A stretch of DNA of 64,000 bases from Bacillota bacterium (GCA_023406895.1 JAEXTV010000016.1:124001-188000); one strand, 5' to 3'. Counted from the stretch's first letter, positions 52,453 through 60,224 are shown. Translations and numbers: made by a program. Notes: generated by a model not told the origin, from the sequence alone.

Positions 52453-53937
52453 ATGAATGATTTTGCATTTATGAGCGCAACCGATATGAGTGCTGTCGTC
52501 AGAAAGAAGGAAGTTTCCCCCGTCGAACTTACTCAGTATTTTCTCAAAAGGATAGAAGAACGCAACCCAAGTCTCAACGCTTTGGTATACACCGACCCCG
52601 AAAAGGCTCTTGAGCGAGCCCGCCAGATCGAGGCAAAAATCATGGCCGGTGAGTCCGTAGGCATATTGGCGGGCGTTCCGACCGCTGCCAAAGATTTCAT
52701 ACCCAGCCTTCCCGGCTGGAAGGGTAGCTTCGGGGGCATAAAAGGTCTTGCTCATATGGAGGACACTCACTATTCAACGTATAGCAAATGCTTTCTCGAC
52801 GAGGGTGCGGTATTCTTAGGCAAGACAAACAGTCCGACATTCGCATTCAGAGGCACTTGCGACAACCTCCTCTACGGACCCACCTGCAATCCTTTTGATA
52901 CCACCCGAAACTCCGGCGGTTCTTCCGGAGGCTCTTCCGCCGCGGTCGCCGATGGTCTGCTTCCCATTGCCCAAGGATCTGACGGTGGCGGTTCCATTCG
53001 CATACCCGCCGCGTGGTGCGGCCTTTACGGATTTAAGGCCTCTGTGGGCACAATATCCAACGCACCCCGCCCTAACGCATTCGGCACGAGCTACCCTTAT
53101 TGCTTTGAGGGGGCTCAAACCAGAAGCGTCGCGGATGCCGCGCTGGCTCTAAACGCCATGGCCGGCTACGACCCGTTTGATCCGAACAGCAGAGATTACG
53201 GCAATATCGATTACTTCTCGGCTCTTAGCGGCAGCATTAAGGGCAAGCGCATTGGCTTTACTGCCGATTTCGGAATTTTTCCAGTCGATCAGGAGATCAA
53301 GGATATCGTAGAAAAGGCTGCCCGTGCATTTGAAGACGCCGGGGCAATCGTCGAACCCGTCCAGTTTAACTTCACGCACACCGCTTTTGAATTTGCAGAA
53401 TGCTGGTGCCGCCTTATTTCCATAGGCGGCGGAATAGACAGCTTCGAGGATTTTAAAGCCATAGGCTACGACCTGCTCAAGGACTACGCTCAAGACCTGC
53501 CCAACGAGCTTATATACTGGATAAACGATGCCTACAGCAGAAGCTATGTGGATTTCTTCCGCGATCAGACCATTCGTACACAAGTATATGACGAAATTCA
53601 GAAAGCCTTTCAGACCTATGATTACATCGTTTCCCCCGTTACGGCGTGCCATCCCATCAAAAACGATCCGAATCGAAACACTCTCGGCCCCACAGAGATC
53701 AACGGCGAAAAGGTGGAGCCTCTGATTGGCTGGTGTCTGACGTTTTTCTGCAATTTCACCGGTCATCCTGCCGCCTCCATACCCGCAGGCCTATCCAAAG
53801 ACGGCCTGCCTGTTGGCATGCAGCTCATAGGTCGCCGCTTTGATGATATGTCCGTGCTTACCGCATCAGCCGAATACGAGCGCATTCGCCCATGGACCCA
53901 CATATACGAGCTCACGCAGAAAAGACCGCTCCTCTAA
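52453..53937 (+). CDS. Amidase-signature family enzyme
   Basis: Protein of 494 residues with the Ser-cisSer-Lys triad of the amidase signature family: lysine in VPTAAKDFIPSLPGWKGSFG, the glycine/serine motif NSGGSSGGSSAAVADGLLPI with the cis-serine, and the nucleophile serine in QGSDGGGSIRIPAAWCGLYG. It lacks GatB/GatC neighbours, so it is a stand-alone amide hydrolase rather than the glutamyl-tRNA amidotransferase subunit. Cytoplasmic. Monocistronic with its own terminator. Start ATG at 52453 with AAAGGAAAG upstream. Confidence 0.9.
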   Translation: MNDFAFMSATDMSAVVRKKEVSPVELTQYFLKRIEERNPSLNALVYTDPEKALERARQIEAKIMAGESVGILAGVPTAAKDFIPSLPGWKGSFGGIKGLAHMEDTHYSTYSKCFLDEGAVFLGKTNSPTFAFRGTCDNLLYGPTCNPFDTTRNSGGSSGGSSAAVADGLLPIAQGSDGGGSIRIPAAWCGLYGFKASVGTISNAPRPNAFGTSYPYCFEGAQTRSVADAALALNAMAGYDPFDPNSRDYGNIDYFSALSGSIKGKRIGFTADFGIFPVDQEIKDIVEKAARAFEDAGAIVEPVQFNFTHTAFEFAECWCRLISIGGGIDSFEDFKAIGYDLLKDYAQDLPNELIYWINDAYSRSYVDFFRDQTIRTQVYDEIQKAFQTYDYIVSPVTACHPIKNDPNRNTLGPTEINGEKVEPLIGWCLTFFCNFTGHPAASIPAGLSKDGLPVGMQLIGRRFDDMSVLTASAEYERIRPWTHIYELTQKRPLL

Positions 53938-53988
53938 ATCGAATTTTGCGTTTCTACACTGTCATAAAAAATATTTGACGCTAGCTTT

Positions 53989-54005
53989 ATCACATATGAT
54001 GTGAT
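53989..54005. promoter_or_regulatory. 17-bp perfect palindrome
   Basis: ATCACAT-ATG-ATGTGAT (53989-54005). A TTGACG motif lies ten bases upstream (53976-53981) but no well-spaced -10 is present. Possible operator of unknown regulator. Confidence 0.4.
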
Positions 54006-54045
54006 CCTTAAAGGTTAAAGAAGAATTGATACTATATTGATTGTA

Positions 54046-54081
54046 AATGAGTCCGGCATTGCACCGAGCTCATTCTTTTTT
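54046..54081 (+). terminator. Intrinsic terminator after the amidase gene
   Basis: AATGAG (54046-54051) pairs with CTCATT (54069-54074), with inner CGG/CCG pairs, followed by C and TTTTTT. Confidence 0.8.
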
Positions 54082-54124
54082 ATAAATATAACCACACGAT
54101 AGTCGCGTGGTGGAAAAACTTTTT

Positions 54125-54213
54125 CCTAATGTGCTAAACTGTTATGGGCTGACAGCTTAGAATAATTAACACATTAGGAGGGCATTAAAATGTCAAACAG
54201 CTTTGTGCTATAA
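54125..54213 (+). other. Leader hairpin enclosing a ribosome site and a 7-codon reading frame
   Basis: CCTAATGTG (54125-54133) pairs perfectly with CACATTAGG (54170-54178), with CTGT/ACAG pairing inside. The 3' arm runs into AGGAGGG (54176-54182), an excellent ribosome site, followed by ATG at 54190 and the peptide MSNSFVL with stop at 54213. The hairpin would mask the ribosome site. It looks like a regulatory leader whose downstream gene is missing, or a leader peptide. The unit ends at the terminator 54254-54278. Confidence 0.4.
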
Positions 54214-54253
54214 AGTCTTTAAAATGATGAGGGGTTATACTAAATTGGAAAAT

Positions 54254-54278
54254 CAGCCTCGAAAGATAGGCTGTTTTT
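54254..54278 (+). terminator. Intrinsic terminator
   Basis: CAGCCT (54254-54259), eight bases, AGGCTG (54268-54273), TTTTT. Ends the small transcript starting upstream of 54125. Confidence 0.75.
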
Positions 54279-54320
54279 ACTTTTCTGCAGTATACACGCA
54301 AAGATTTTTTGGACACAAAA

Positions 54321-54351
54321 AAACCCCGAAAGTGGCTTCACATCGGGGTTT
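54321..54351 (-). terminator. Native terminator of the tRNA-Arg gene
   Basis: AAACCCCG (54321-54328) and CGGGGTTT (54344-54351) form a stem that on the minus strand is followed by a T-run. It directly follows the 3' CCA end of the tRNA fragment. Confidence 0.8.
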
Positions 54352-54352
54352 C

Positions 54353-54397
54353 TGGCGTTCCCGGCGCGATTCGAACGCGCGGCCTTTCGCTTAGGAG
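54353..54397 (-). tRNA. 3' fragment of tRNA-Arg(CCU): integration-site remnant
   Basis: Minus-strand sequence from 54397 to 54353 reads as the anticodon loop CTCCTAA (anticodon CCU), anticodon 3' stem GCGAA, variable loop AGGCC, T-arm GCGCG-TTCGAAT-CGCGC, acceptor 3' strand CGGGAAC, discriminator G and encoded CCA. The 5' half (acceptor 5' strand, D-arm, anticodon 5' stem) is absent. Sequence right of 54397 is unrelated. Fragments that start at the anticodon loop are the usual att remnants left by tyrosine-integrase elements at tRNA genes. Confidence 0.85.
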
Positions 54398-54666
54398 AAA
54401 ACACTGACGATTATTTTTGGGTGTTGTAGGATACCCTAAAATGCCCTGAAACCCGCATGAATACTGGGTTTTCTCCCGATTCGTTTGTTATCTGGTATTG
54501 CGCAATATTGCCCCATTTTACCCCGTTTTTTGGGCTCGTATTAGCAGATTATTAGCAGAATCGCGAAAAAAGTCCGATCACAAGTCCAGCTAATTTGCAA
54601 GGGTGTCAATTCGAAATCCGCAAAAGATGTCGCCAAAAGGTGGCATCTTTGTTTATATAATATATG
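54398..54666. other. Gene-free stretch at the island edge
   Basis: No gene. It carries two direct copies of ATTAGCAG (54540-54547, 54551-54558), with a third copy far right at 60483-60490, which could be arm-type sites, and the rtcB terminator. No integrase gene is visible. Confidence 0.5.
54623..54650 (-). terminator. Terminator of the rtcB gene
   Basis: AAAGATGTCGCC (54623-54634), AAAA, GGTGGCATCTTT (54639-54650) form a 12-bp stem with G-T wobbles, followed on the minus strand by TTTTGC. Lies 17 bp after the stop at 54667. Confidence 0.75.
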
Positions 54667-55899
54667 TTACCCCTTAACCACTCCAATCGTGTTCAGTTTC
54701 TTAATTGGCGTCACAAGGTCAAGCTCGTTATTGATTACTTCCTCTATATCCTTGTAGGCGAAGCGGCTTTCCTCCGGAACATCCTTTTTATTATGCTTGC
54801 CCAGTATAACACCGGATTCTTTCAGATCAACCATGACCTGCTCGACAGAGAACGATTCCATTGCTTTGGTTCTGGAGAATCGTCTTCCTGCGCCATGAGA
54901 ACAGGAATGGAAGCTCTCCGGATTGCCCTTACCTTCAACGATGTAGCTGCTGGATCCCATGGCGCCGGGAATGATGCCAATCTCTCCTTCGCGTGCACGG
55001 ATGGCGCCTTTTCTGTGTACCCACACATTTTTGCCATAGTGGTTTTCTATCGCGGCATAGTTATGATGGCAGTTCACATAGCCTGAAAAAGAGGTCTCTA
55101 AGCCAAGAACCTTCAAGCTCCATTGTGCGAGGATTTCCTGTACCTTCTCCATCATTCTGTCCCGGTTTTCCTTTGCGAAATCCAGCGCCAGATTCATATA
55201 GCGAATATAGTTTTGGCCTTCGTCTGTATCGACCGGTAAGAATGCCAGCCTGTATTCATCCGGTATGCTGGAGAACCATTTGTTGTTGAGGTCTCTGGCT
55301 GCCTGATGAAAATGGTTGCATATTTTAAGCCCGAAATGGCGGCTTCCGCTATGCAGCATGATACAGGCAAGGCCGTTCTCGTCCTGCTGAATCTCAATAA
55401 AATGATTACCTCCGCCCAGCGTTCCGATCTGTTCATAACCGGCTTCAATTTCAGGAAGTAACTCCGGTACGGAAGCGTATTGATCGATATTACCCATTGC
55501 ATCATCAATGACGCATGAGGGCTGCGGTTTTTGGTTATGAGCAAAACCTACCGGAATGTTGCGCAGTATATCGCCAACAATACACTGGAGCAGCGATCCC
55601 GATTTTGTCGTGGTTTCTTTCAGCGCAGCAGCCGGGATATTCGTTTGAACAAAAGCCATACCACATCCGATATCGACCCCCACCGAATTGGGGATAATCA
55701 CGCCGTCTGTTGCGATGACACCGCCGATCGGCATTCCCATTCCCTGATGGGTATCCGGCATAAGCGCAACCCACTTATGTATAAAAGGCAATTCTGATAA
55801 ATGCTGAGCCTGCTCTAAACACCCATCTTCAATTGCACCCTCGGTAAGCCATACTCTAATGGAATGACGTTGGTTTTGAAGATTGCTGATGACATACAT
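54667..55899 (-). CDS. rtcB: RtcB RNA ligase
   Basis: Protein of 410 residues from the ATG at 55899 (GAGAGGTG upstream). RtcB metal-binding and catalytic residues are present: VALMPDTHQGMGMPIGGVIA, GVDIGCGMAF with the Asp and Cys ligands, GGGNHFIEIQQ and HSGSRHFGLK with histidine ligands, and the guanylylated histidine in CSHGAGRRFSRTKA. RtcB joins RNA 2',3'-cyclic phosphate (or 3'-phosphate) ends to 5'-OH ends using GTP and Mn2+, the ends made by tRNA-cleaving nucleases. No archease gene lies beside it. Divergent from two WYL regulators, and sharing a promoter element with the slipin transcript. Confidence 0.95.
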   Translation of the reverse strand: MYVISNLQNQRHSIRVWLTEGAIEDGCLEQAQHLSELPFIHKWVALMPDTHQGMGMPIGGVIATDGVIIPNSVGVDIGCGMAFVQTNIPAAALKETTTKSGSLLQCIVGDILRNIPVGFAHNQKPQPSCVIDDAMGNIDQYASVPELLPEIEAGYEQIGTLGGGNHFIEIQQDENGLACIMLHSGSRHFGLKICNHFHQAARDLNNKWFSSIPDEYRLAFLPVDTDEGQNYIRYMNLALDFAKENRDRMMEKVQEILAQWSLKVLGLETSFSGYVNCHHNYAAIENHYGKNVWVHRKGAIRAREGEIGIIPGAMGSSSYIVEGKGNPESFHSCSHGAGRRFSRTKAMESFSVEQVMVDLKESGVILGKHNKKDVPEESRFAYKDIEEVINNELDLVTPIKKLNTIGVVKG

Positions 55900-55923
55900 G
55901 TTTAACACCTCTCTTTTAATAAC

Positions 55924-55969
55924 AATATACATGATGCAGTGGAAGAAATCGTTAAGAAAAGTGTGCGAA
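55924..55969 (-). promoter_or_regulatory. rtcB promoter with upstream element shared with the slipin promoter
   Basis: Minus strand: -10 TATATT (55929-55924). Exactly 31 nt upstream lies TTCGCACAC (55969-55961), followed by TTTT-Y-TTAAYGAT. The same block stands exactly 31 nt before the -10 of the slipin transcript (60402-60447). Neither promoter has a recognisable -35, so activation by a protein bound to this element is likely. The divergent WYL regulators are the obvious candidates. Confidence 0.7.
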
Positions 55970-55977
55970 TCCTTTAG

Positions 55978-56007
55978 TTGAGGAATGAATATCATTTATT
56001 GTATAAT
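55978..56007 (+). promoter_or_regulatory. Promoter of the WYL gene pair
   Basis: TTGAGG (55978-55983), 18-nt spacer, TATAAT (56002-56007). Only eight bases separate the -10 from the GTG start at 56016, so the mRNA is probably leaderless. The promoter lies back to back with the rtcB promoter element. Confidence 0.65.
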
Positions 56008-56015
56008 ATGACAGG

Positions 56016-57254
56016 GTGAATCATTTGCCGGGATATACTGAACTCATAAAAAACTTCGAGAAAATCAGAGACTTTGTCAGAGATTTTTTTGTATTCGGCT
56101 ATCGAAACCGAAACGACTATGCTTCTGTTTCCGCGCGCAGCTATGATAACGAGCGGCGGCGTATTCAAAGCTATCTTGATGACTATATTTCTGAGAATTG
56201 GGACAGTCGTGGTAAAACGATCTCTATTGCTTCCGACACGATTGATAAATCCGTGAATCCTTTGTTCAAAGTTTGGGAAACCAAATCGTTTACCCGTAAC
56301 GATTTATTTTTGCATTTCGTTATCTTGGATATTCTGTGTGACAGATGCCTTTCTGCCCCCGACATTGCGGATATCATTTCATCCGACTATTTATGCAGGA
56401 TAGATGCGCCGGTATCTATAGATGCCATGACGGTGCGTAATAAGCTGAGCGAGTATGCGGATTTGGGTGTCCTGACGGTTGAAAAGAAAGGGAAATCTGT
56501 CTGTTACAGTTTGGACGCATGTGATGTGCTAAATATAGCTCCGCTGCAGGATGCGCTGCTTTTCTATCAGAATGTGGTGCCTGCTGGTTTTTTGGCATCG
56601 CCATTGATCAAAGATCAGATAAGCCCGTTCATGTACAGACAGATATTTTTTGCGCAAACGCTGGATGACGGCGTACTGATGCAAGTATTAAAGTCCATAT
56701 CGCTTAAGCAAAGTCTATACGTCACTCAGGAAAAATTCGGGCGTCGAATTGTCACGCAGTCGGTTGTTCCGCTGCAAGTACTCTCCAATACACGGACAGG
56801 CCGACGCTACCTCGTCTATTTTTCTTCAAGGAAGCGAAAGTTTGCCACGATGCGGTTGGACTATATCAAGACGGTAGCTCCGGGGGAAGCAGTTCCAGGA
56901 TATAATGAAATGAGAGCCGACTATAGAAAGCTTTCAGAAAATGCGTTTTCTATCATACACCAGCAGCACGACCTTAAGCATGTACGCATGGTCCTGCATA
57001 TTGATGAGCTACAGGAAAAGTACGTTATCGAACGGCTAAGGCGCGAAGGAAAGCATGGCGAGGTCAAAAAAATTGCCGAGAATACCTTTGAGTATACCAT
57101 TGATATACCGGATACGATGGAAATGGTACCGTGGCTACGCACATTCATCGGCAGGATCATTGAGATTGAAGGTACGGAAATCGGCGTGATTTCTCAGTTT
57201 AAAAGGGACATCGAAGCGATGTGGCGGCTTTGCGCAGGTGATGCGGATGTTTAA
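56016..57254 (+). CDS. WYL-domain regulator (first of a pair)
   Basis: Protein of 412 residues, GTG start at 56016 without ribosome site. N-terminal ~200 residues are mixed helices with a winged-HTH-like segment (DILCDRCLSAPDIADIISSD, VRNKLSEYADLGVLTVEKKG). WYL core around residues 225-300 (SLKQSLYVTQEKFGRRIVTQ, VVPLQVLSNTRTGRRYLVYF, KRKFATMRLDYIKTVAPGE), then the WYL C-terminal extension. WYL domains bind nucleic acid or nucleotide ligands and control defence and RNA/DNA repair genes. In RNA-repair operons of other bacteria RtcR (sigma-54) fills this place. Here the WYL pair probably senses damaged RNA or a derived ligand and activates rtcB and the slipin transcript. Confidence 0.82.
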   Translation: MNHLPGYTELIKNFEKIRDFVRDFFVFGYRNRNDYASVSARSYDNERRRIQSYLDDYISENWDSRGKTISIASDTIDKSVNPLFKVWETKSFTRNDLFLHFVILDILCDRCLSAPDIADIISSDYLCRIDAPVSIDAMTVRNKLSEYADLGVLTVEKKGKSVCYSLDACDVLNIAPLQDALLFYQNVVPAGFLASPLIKDQISPFMYRQIFFAQTLDDGVLMQVLKSISLKQSLYVTQEKFGRRIVTQSVVPLQVLSNTRTGRRYLVYFSSRKRKFATMRLDYIKTVAPGEAVPGYNEMRADYRKLSENAFSIIHQQHDLKHVRMVLHIDELQEKYVIERLRREGKHGEVKKIAENTFEYTIDIPDTMEMVPWLRTFIGRIIEIEGTEIGVISQFKRDIEAMWRLCAGDADV

Positions 57255-58224
57255 CGAAATATACGGTGTCTATTATGACATGATGCGCCGCATACTTAAG
57301 AAAGCTTCGTCCGAGCCTGTATCCGCGCAGGATATCGGGCAAATCGTATCGGAACACGGTTTTTCGGAAAGCAGTCTGTATTTTATGCCTGATGTGATGG
57401 AGCAGGACGGAACGGGTTACAGCCTGCTTAAAAAGACACAAAGCGGCTACATGTCTGTCCTCAGAAGCAAACCGAAGCAGTGTTTGACGCTGGACCAGAA
57501 AAGGCTCATTAAAACGCTTCTGCAGGATAAGCGAATTCATCTCTTTCTGGATGATGCGGATATTATAGGCCTTGATGCCGCACTTGAAGACGTAGGGCCG
57601 CTTTACAATATGGATGATATCATACTCACAGAAACAGCCGCCGACAGTGATGATTATGAGGATAAAAGCTACCGTGAACATTTTAAAACGGTGCTTCAGG
57701 CCGTAAAGCAAAAACAATTGCTCAAGGTGGTTTATAACTCTTCTCGCGGTGAGCGCAGGACAGTGAAGATAGCACCTTACAAGCTGGAATATGGTGTTCG
57801 AGACGATAAGTTCCGGCTTTGCGGCGTCAGCGTATTCAAGGACAAGCCGACGAAGTATATTAAGCTCAACGTCGCGCGCATGCTACAGATTATTCTCATT
57901 GAAATGCATTCGGATGTTGATTTCGAATATTTCATTGAGCACAAGATGTTGAAACACCCCATTACCGTTGAGATATCCGACTTCCGGAACGGATTCGAGC
58001 GTATTTTTATCGGGTTGTCCAATTACAAAAGAACGTCTTCGCTGGACGAGAAAACCGGGAAATGTACGATGCAGATTGAATGCATGGATGACGATGTGCA
58101 AGAGTTGCTTATCATTTTGCTGTCATACGGCCCCGCAATCAGGGTAATTAGTCCACCAGAGTTTAAAGAAAAGTATATTGAAAGAGTAAGAAAACAGATG
58201 GATATGCTGAAAGCCAGAGAATAG
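57238..58224 (+). CDS. WYL-domain regulator (second of a pair)
   Basis: Protein of 328 residues overlapping the first WYL gene by 17 bases; ATG at 57241 or 57247 may be the actual start. N-terminal ~130 residues helical (MMRRILKKASSEPVSAQDIG, QIVSEHGFSESSLYFMPDVM). WYL core in residues 150-230 (AVKQKQLLKVVYNSSRGERR, TVKIAPYKLEYGVRDDKFRL, CGVSVFKDKPTKYIKLNVAR), then a C-terminal beta extension. Tandem WYL proteins of unequal length often act as a heteromer. No HTH is obvious here, so DNA binding may come from the partner. Confidence 0.8.
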   Translation: MMRMFNEIYGVYYDMMRRILKKASSEPVSAQDIGQIVSEHGFSESSLYFMPDVMEQDGTGYSLLKKTQSGYMSVLRSKPKQCLTLDQKRLIKTLLQDKRIHLFLDDADIIGLDAALEDVGPLYNMDDIILTETAADSDDYEDKSYREHFKTVLQAVKQKQLLKVVYNSSRGERRTVKIAPYKLEYGVRDDKFRLCGVSVFKDKPTKYIKLNVARMLQIILIEMHSDVDFEYFIEHKMLKHPITVEISDFRNGFERIFIGLSNYKRTSSLDEKTGKCTMQIECMDDDVQELLIILLSYGPAIRVISPPEFKEKYIERVRKQMDMLKARE

Positions 58225-58253
58225 CCTCCGGCTTTCGCGATAGTATTTTGCGG

Positions 58254-58691
58254 TTATTTTTCATCATAGAAACGGAACATCTCTTCGTACAGTTCTCTTG
58301 TTTGCTTTTCATCACACCAAGACAAGGGATCGTCCGCATAACTCAAGGTCCTAAAGGGTTCATTTAAATCAATAGCAGAAGGAAGAGTTGCCCATAGCGC
58401 ATATGCTTTTGAGGCGAATTCTTTAATATCCTTACCGTAATCATAATAGGCTTGTTTTAAGCCGTTTATTATATACCGTCCGAAAACATCGTAGTTCACG
58501 GAATGCTCCGCACAATAGCATTGAATAATCGAAACTGTTTTGTTAATGTCCGATGAAACAAATTCTAACTCTAGCAGTAGAGGATTTTCAGGCATTTCCA
58601 AAAACAATTCATCAAGGATTTTATTATATTCTTTAGCCGACATAAGTCCCACGCTTAATAAGGTTGCGTAGGATAAAAGCTGTTCAACCAT
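58254..58691 (-). CDS. Hypothetical all-helical protein of the RNA-repair island
   Basis: Protein of 145 residues, not a family I recognise. Mostly helical and acidic (MVEQLLSYATLLSVGLMSAK, YNKILDELFLEMPENPLLLE, SIIQCYCAEHSVNYDVFGRY, REDP-like segment ADDPLSWCDEKQTRELYEEM). Small acidic helical proteins of this kind are frequent as immunity proteins or as uncharacterised members of islands. It is convergent with the WYL genes and lies 106 bp downstream of the slipin gene on the same strand. AAAGGAAACC lies before the ATG. Confidence 0.55.
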   Translation of the reverse strand: MVEQLLSYATLLSVGLMSAKEYNKILDELFLEMPENPLLLELEFVSSDINKTVSIIQCYCAEHSVNYDVFGRYIINGLKQAYYDYGKDIKEFASKAYALWATLPSAIDLNEPFRTLSYADDPLSWCDEKQTRELYEEMFRFYDEK

Positions 58692-58768
58692 GATAGGTTT
58701 CCTTTAACAATCGTTAGAATTAAGTAAATTGACTATACCCTATAGCTTAGACTATTTAGGGTATTTGT

Positions 58769-58792
58769 AAGCCGGAGATTAGACTCCGGCTT
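58769..58792. terminator. GC-rich hairpin after the slipin gene
   Basis: AAGCCGGAG (58769-58777), ATTAGA, CTCCGGCTT (58784-58792), a perfect nine-bp stem 6 bp beyond the slipin stop. The T-run on the minus strand is short, so it may be a terminator or an mRNA 3' end stabiliser. Confidence 0.55.
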
Positions 58793-58797
58793 TCACG

Positions 58798-59910
58798 TTA
58801 TTTTCCGATAAGCATGCTTAACTGCTCGACAATACCCGCATTGGACGAAAGTGAGATGTTGCCCACCTTGTCGCAGATACGCTCTAAATATTCCAGCTCT
58901 TTGAGCTTGTAGAGCGTCTGGTTTTCATCCATCAGCTTTGCCGTATTGAGCAGGCTCCGCGTGGAAGCTGTCTCTTCCCGGCGCGTGATAACATTGGCCA
59001 GCGCCTGCTTTTCCGCTACCAGCACAGTATTCAGTATGTCTCGCACGTCGCCCGGCAGGATGATGTCCTTGACACCCGCTTCTATGAACTCAGCGCCAAA
59101 GAAGTCCTGCTTGCTCTGTATCGTAGACAATATGATCCGTCCGATCTCATGCTTTTCTGCCAATAGCTCGTCGAGCTTGCGTGTAGACACATACTCTCTG
59201 AGTGCCATCTGCAGCGCGTAGTAGATCTGCTCCTGGTAATGCTCGAAGTCGACTACCGCCTTAACCGGGTCGGTCACTTTAAACTGGCAGACAAAATTGA
59301 CGCGGAGCGTTACCTTATCCTGAGAGAGTAGTTCCTGCCCCGCGACCTCAAGCACGCGGGAGCGCAGATCAACCGTTCTAACCTCAACGGTGTGGCGACC
59401 TTTCCAGAAGTAGTGGCTACCCGCTTGAAGCTGCTGCACATACTCGCCGTCCTTAAGCAGAATACCCACTGTTCCCGAAGGAACGGTAAAAGCAGATGCG
59501 TAGACGGCGCCCTCGCCCTTAAAGTATGCCTTCGAGAATACTGCCATGTCGATATCAGCCGAAACAACCGGATCATCCGTATCAACGATGCGAAACGTAT
59601 GCTCGACCATAGCTTTGAAATACGCGTGGATGCCCGGCGGCAGTATATCCACAAAGTTGCTATCTACAAAGTGAAGCGCGATTTCGCTGTCCTTCACATG
59701 GATGATGTGCAGCATATCCATCAAGGCTTTATCTTCTCTGAACAATGAGATATCCATGCTCTTAGGCGGAAACTTCTGCCGCATATCGACGCTGACAAGG
59801 CCGTAATGCGAAAGCTTTGTATACCGATATGTACCTTCCTGTACAGCCTTGATATAGCTACCGTTTTTGAACAGTAACCCGATCTCGTGCTTTTTCACAA
59901 TAAATTTCAT
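58798..59910 (-). CDS. Slipin (SPFH/Band 7 family protein)
   Basis: Protein of 370 residues from the ATG at 59910 (GGGGGAAAG upstream). Residues 1-110 are a beta-rich region (KKHEIGLLFKNGSYIKAVQE). The SPFH/Band 7 domain follows (GTVGILLKDGEYVQQLQAGS, YFWKGRHTVEVRTVDLRSRV, QDKVTLRVNFVCQFKVTDPV, VDFEHYQEQIYYALQMALRE, LDELLAEKHEIGRIILSTIQ), then a helical oligomerisation tail. No clear transmembrane helix. Slipins of this type are established partners of RtcB in bacterial RNA-repair operons, though their role is unclear. The long structured leader upstream contains a permuted tRNA. Shares a promoter element with rtcB. Confidence 0.85.
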   Translation of the reverse strand: MKFIVKKHEIGLLFKNGSYIKAVQEGTYRYTKLSHYGLVSVDMRQKFPPKSMDISLFREDKALMDMLHIIHVKDSEIALHFVDSNFVDILPPGIHAYFKAMVEHTFRIVDTDDPVVSADIDMAVFSKAYFKGEGAVYASAFTVPSGTVGILLKDGEYVQQLQAGSHYFWKGRHTVEVRTVDLRSRVLEVAGQELLSQDKVTLRVNFVCQFKVTDPVKAVVDFEHYQEQIYYALQMALREYVSTRKLDELLAEKHEIGRIILSTIQSKQDFFGAEFIEAGVKDIILPGDVRDILNTVLVAEKQALANVITRREETASTRSLLNTAKLMDENQTLYKLKELEYLERICDKVGNISLSSNAGIVEQLSMLIGK

Positions 59911-60224
59911 TATTCTTTCCCCCTTATCATAAAGCACATTGTGCTTATACTCGTCAGACTGCCGCTTGTATTTTCACAGGTTCTGTTGCGGGCAGAGAGT
60001 TGAGCAGTTTCGTTCTGAAGACGGGATACTAAGTATCTGGCCTTCAAAATGAAGCAACGGTATCCGTCACTGCGCAGAGCATCATACCTGCTGTCTCGCA
60101 GCCATAAGGGACCCCTCATGGCTGCTAACCGAAAAAACAAACTGCAGTCCTGTTTACTAAGATATGCCGTGACAGGGCACTCCCTTGAGTGGATTTGAAT
60201 CACGTTTCCAAGACGTTTCAAATC
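59911..60224 (-). ncRNA. Structured part of the slipin leader downstream of the tRNA-like element
   Basis: No reading frame of note. Minus-strand hairpins: GCAGCCAT/ATGGCTGC (60125-60118 with 60105-60098, inner AGGG/CCCT), a CTGCG/CGCAG hairpin after it, CTTC-ATTTT-GAAG, GATAC-TTA-GTATC, and AAGCAC-AAT-GTGCTT just before the ribosome site. A T-run after a palindrome near 60132-60145 could end a short tRNA-like transcript before the slipin gene. The density of stems is well above that of ordinary leaders. Confidence 0.55.

Noticed and set aside
53989..54005. CRP-type binding site
   Set aside because: The half-sites are in the opposite order (TCACA before TGTGA with a short centre), unlike TGTGA-N6-TCACA.
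54203..54394. A 63-codon open frame ending in WRSRRDSNARPFA
   Set aside because: Its C-terminal part is the antisense translation of the tRNA-Arg T-arm and acceptor, a well-known false gene call. It has no ribosome site and cros­ses two terminators.
55948..55969. Sigma-54 promoter upstream of rtcB
   Set aside because: GCAC is present, but the TGGCAC-N5-TTGC spacing is not, and no RtcR-type activator is nearby.
59950..60220. T-box riboswitch in the slipin leader
   Set aside because: The conserved T-box bulge sequence and specifier-loop layout were not found, and slipin is not an amino-acid gene.
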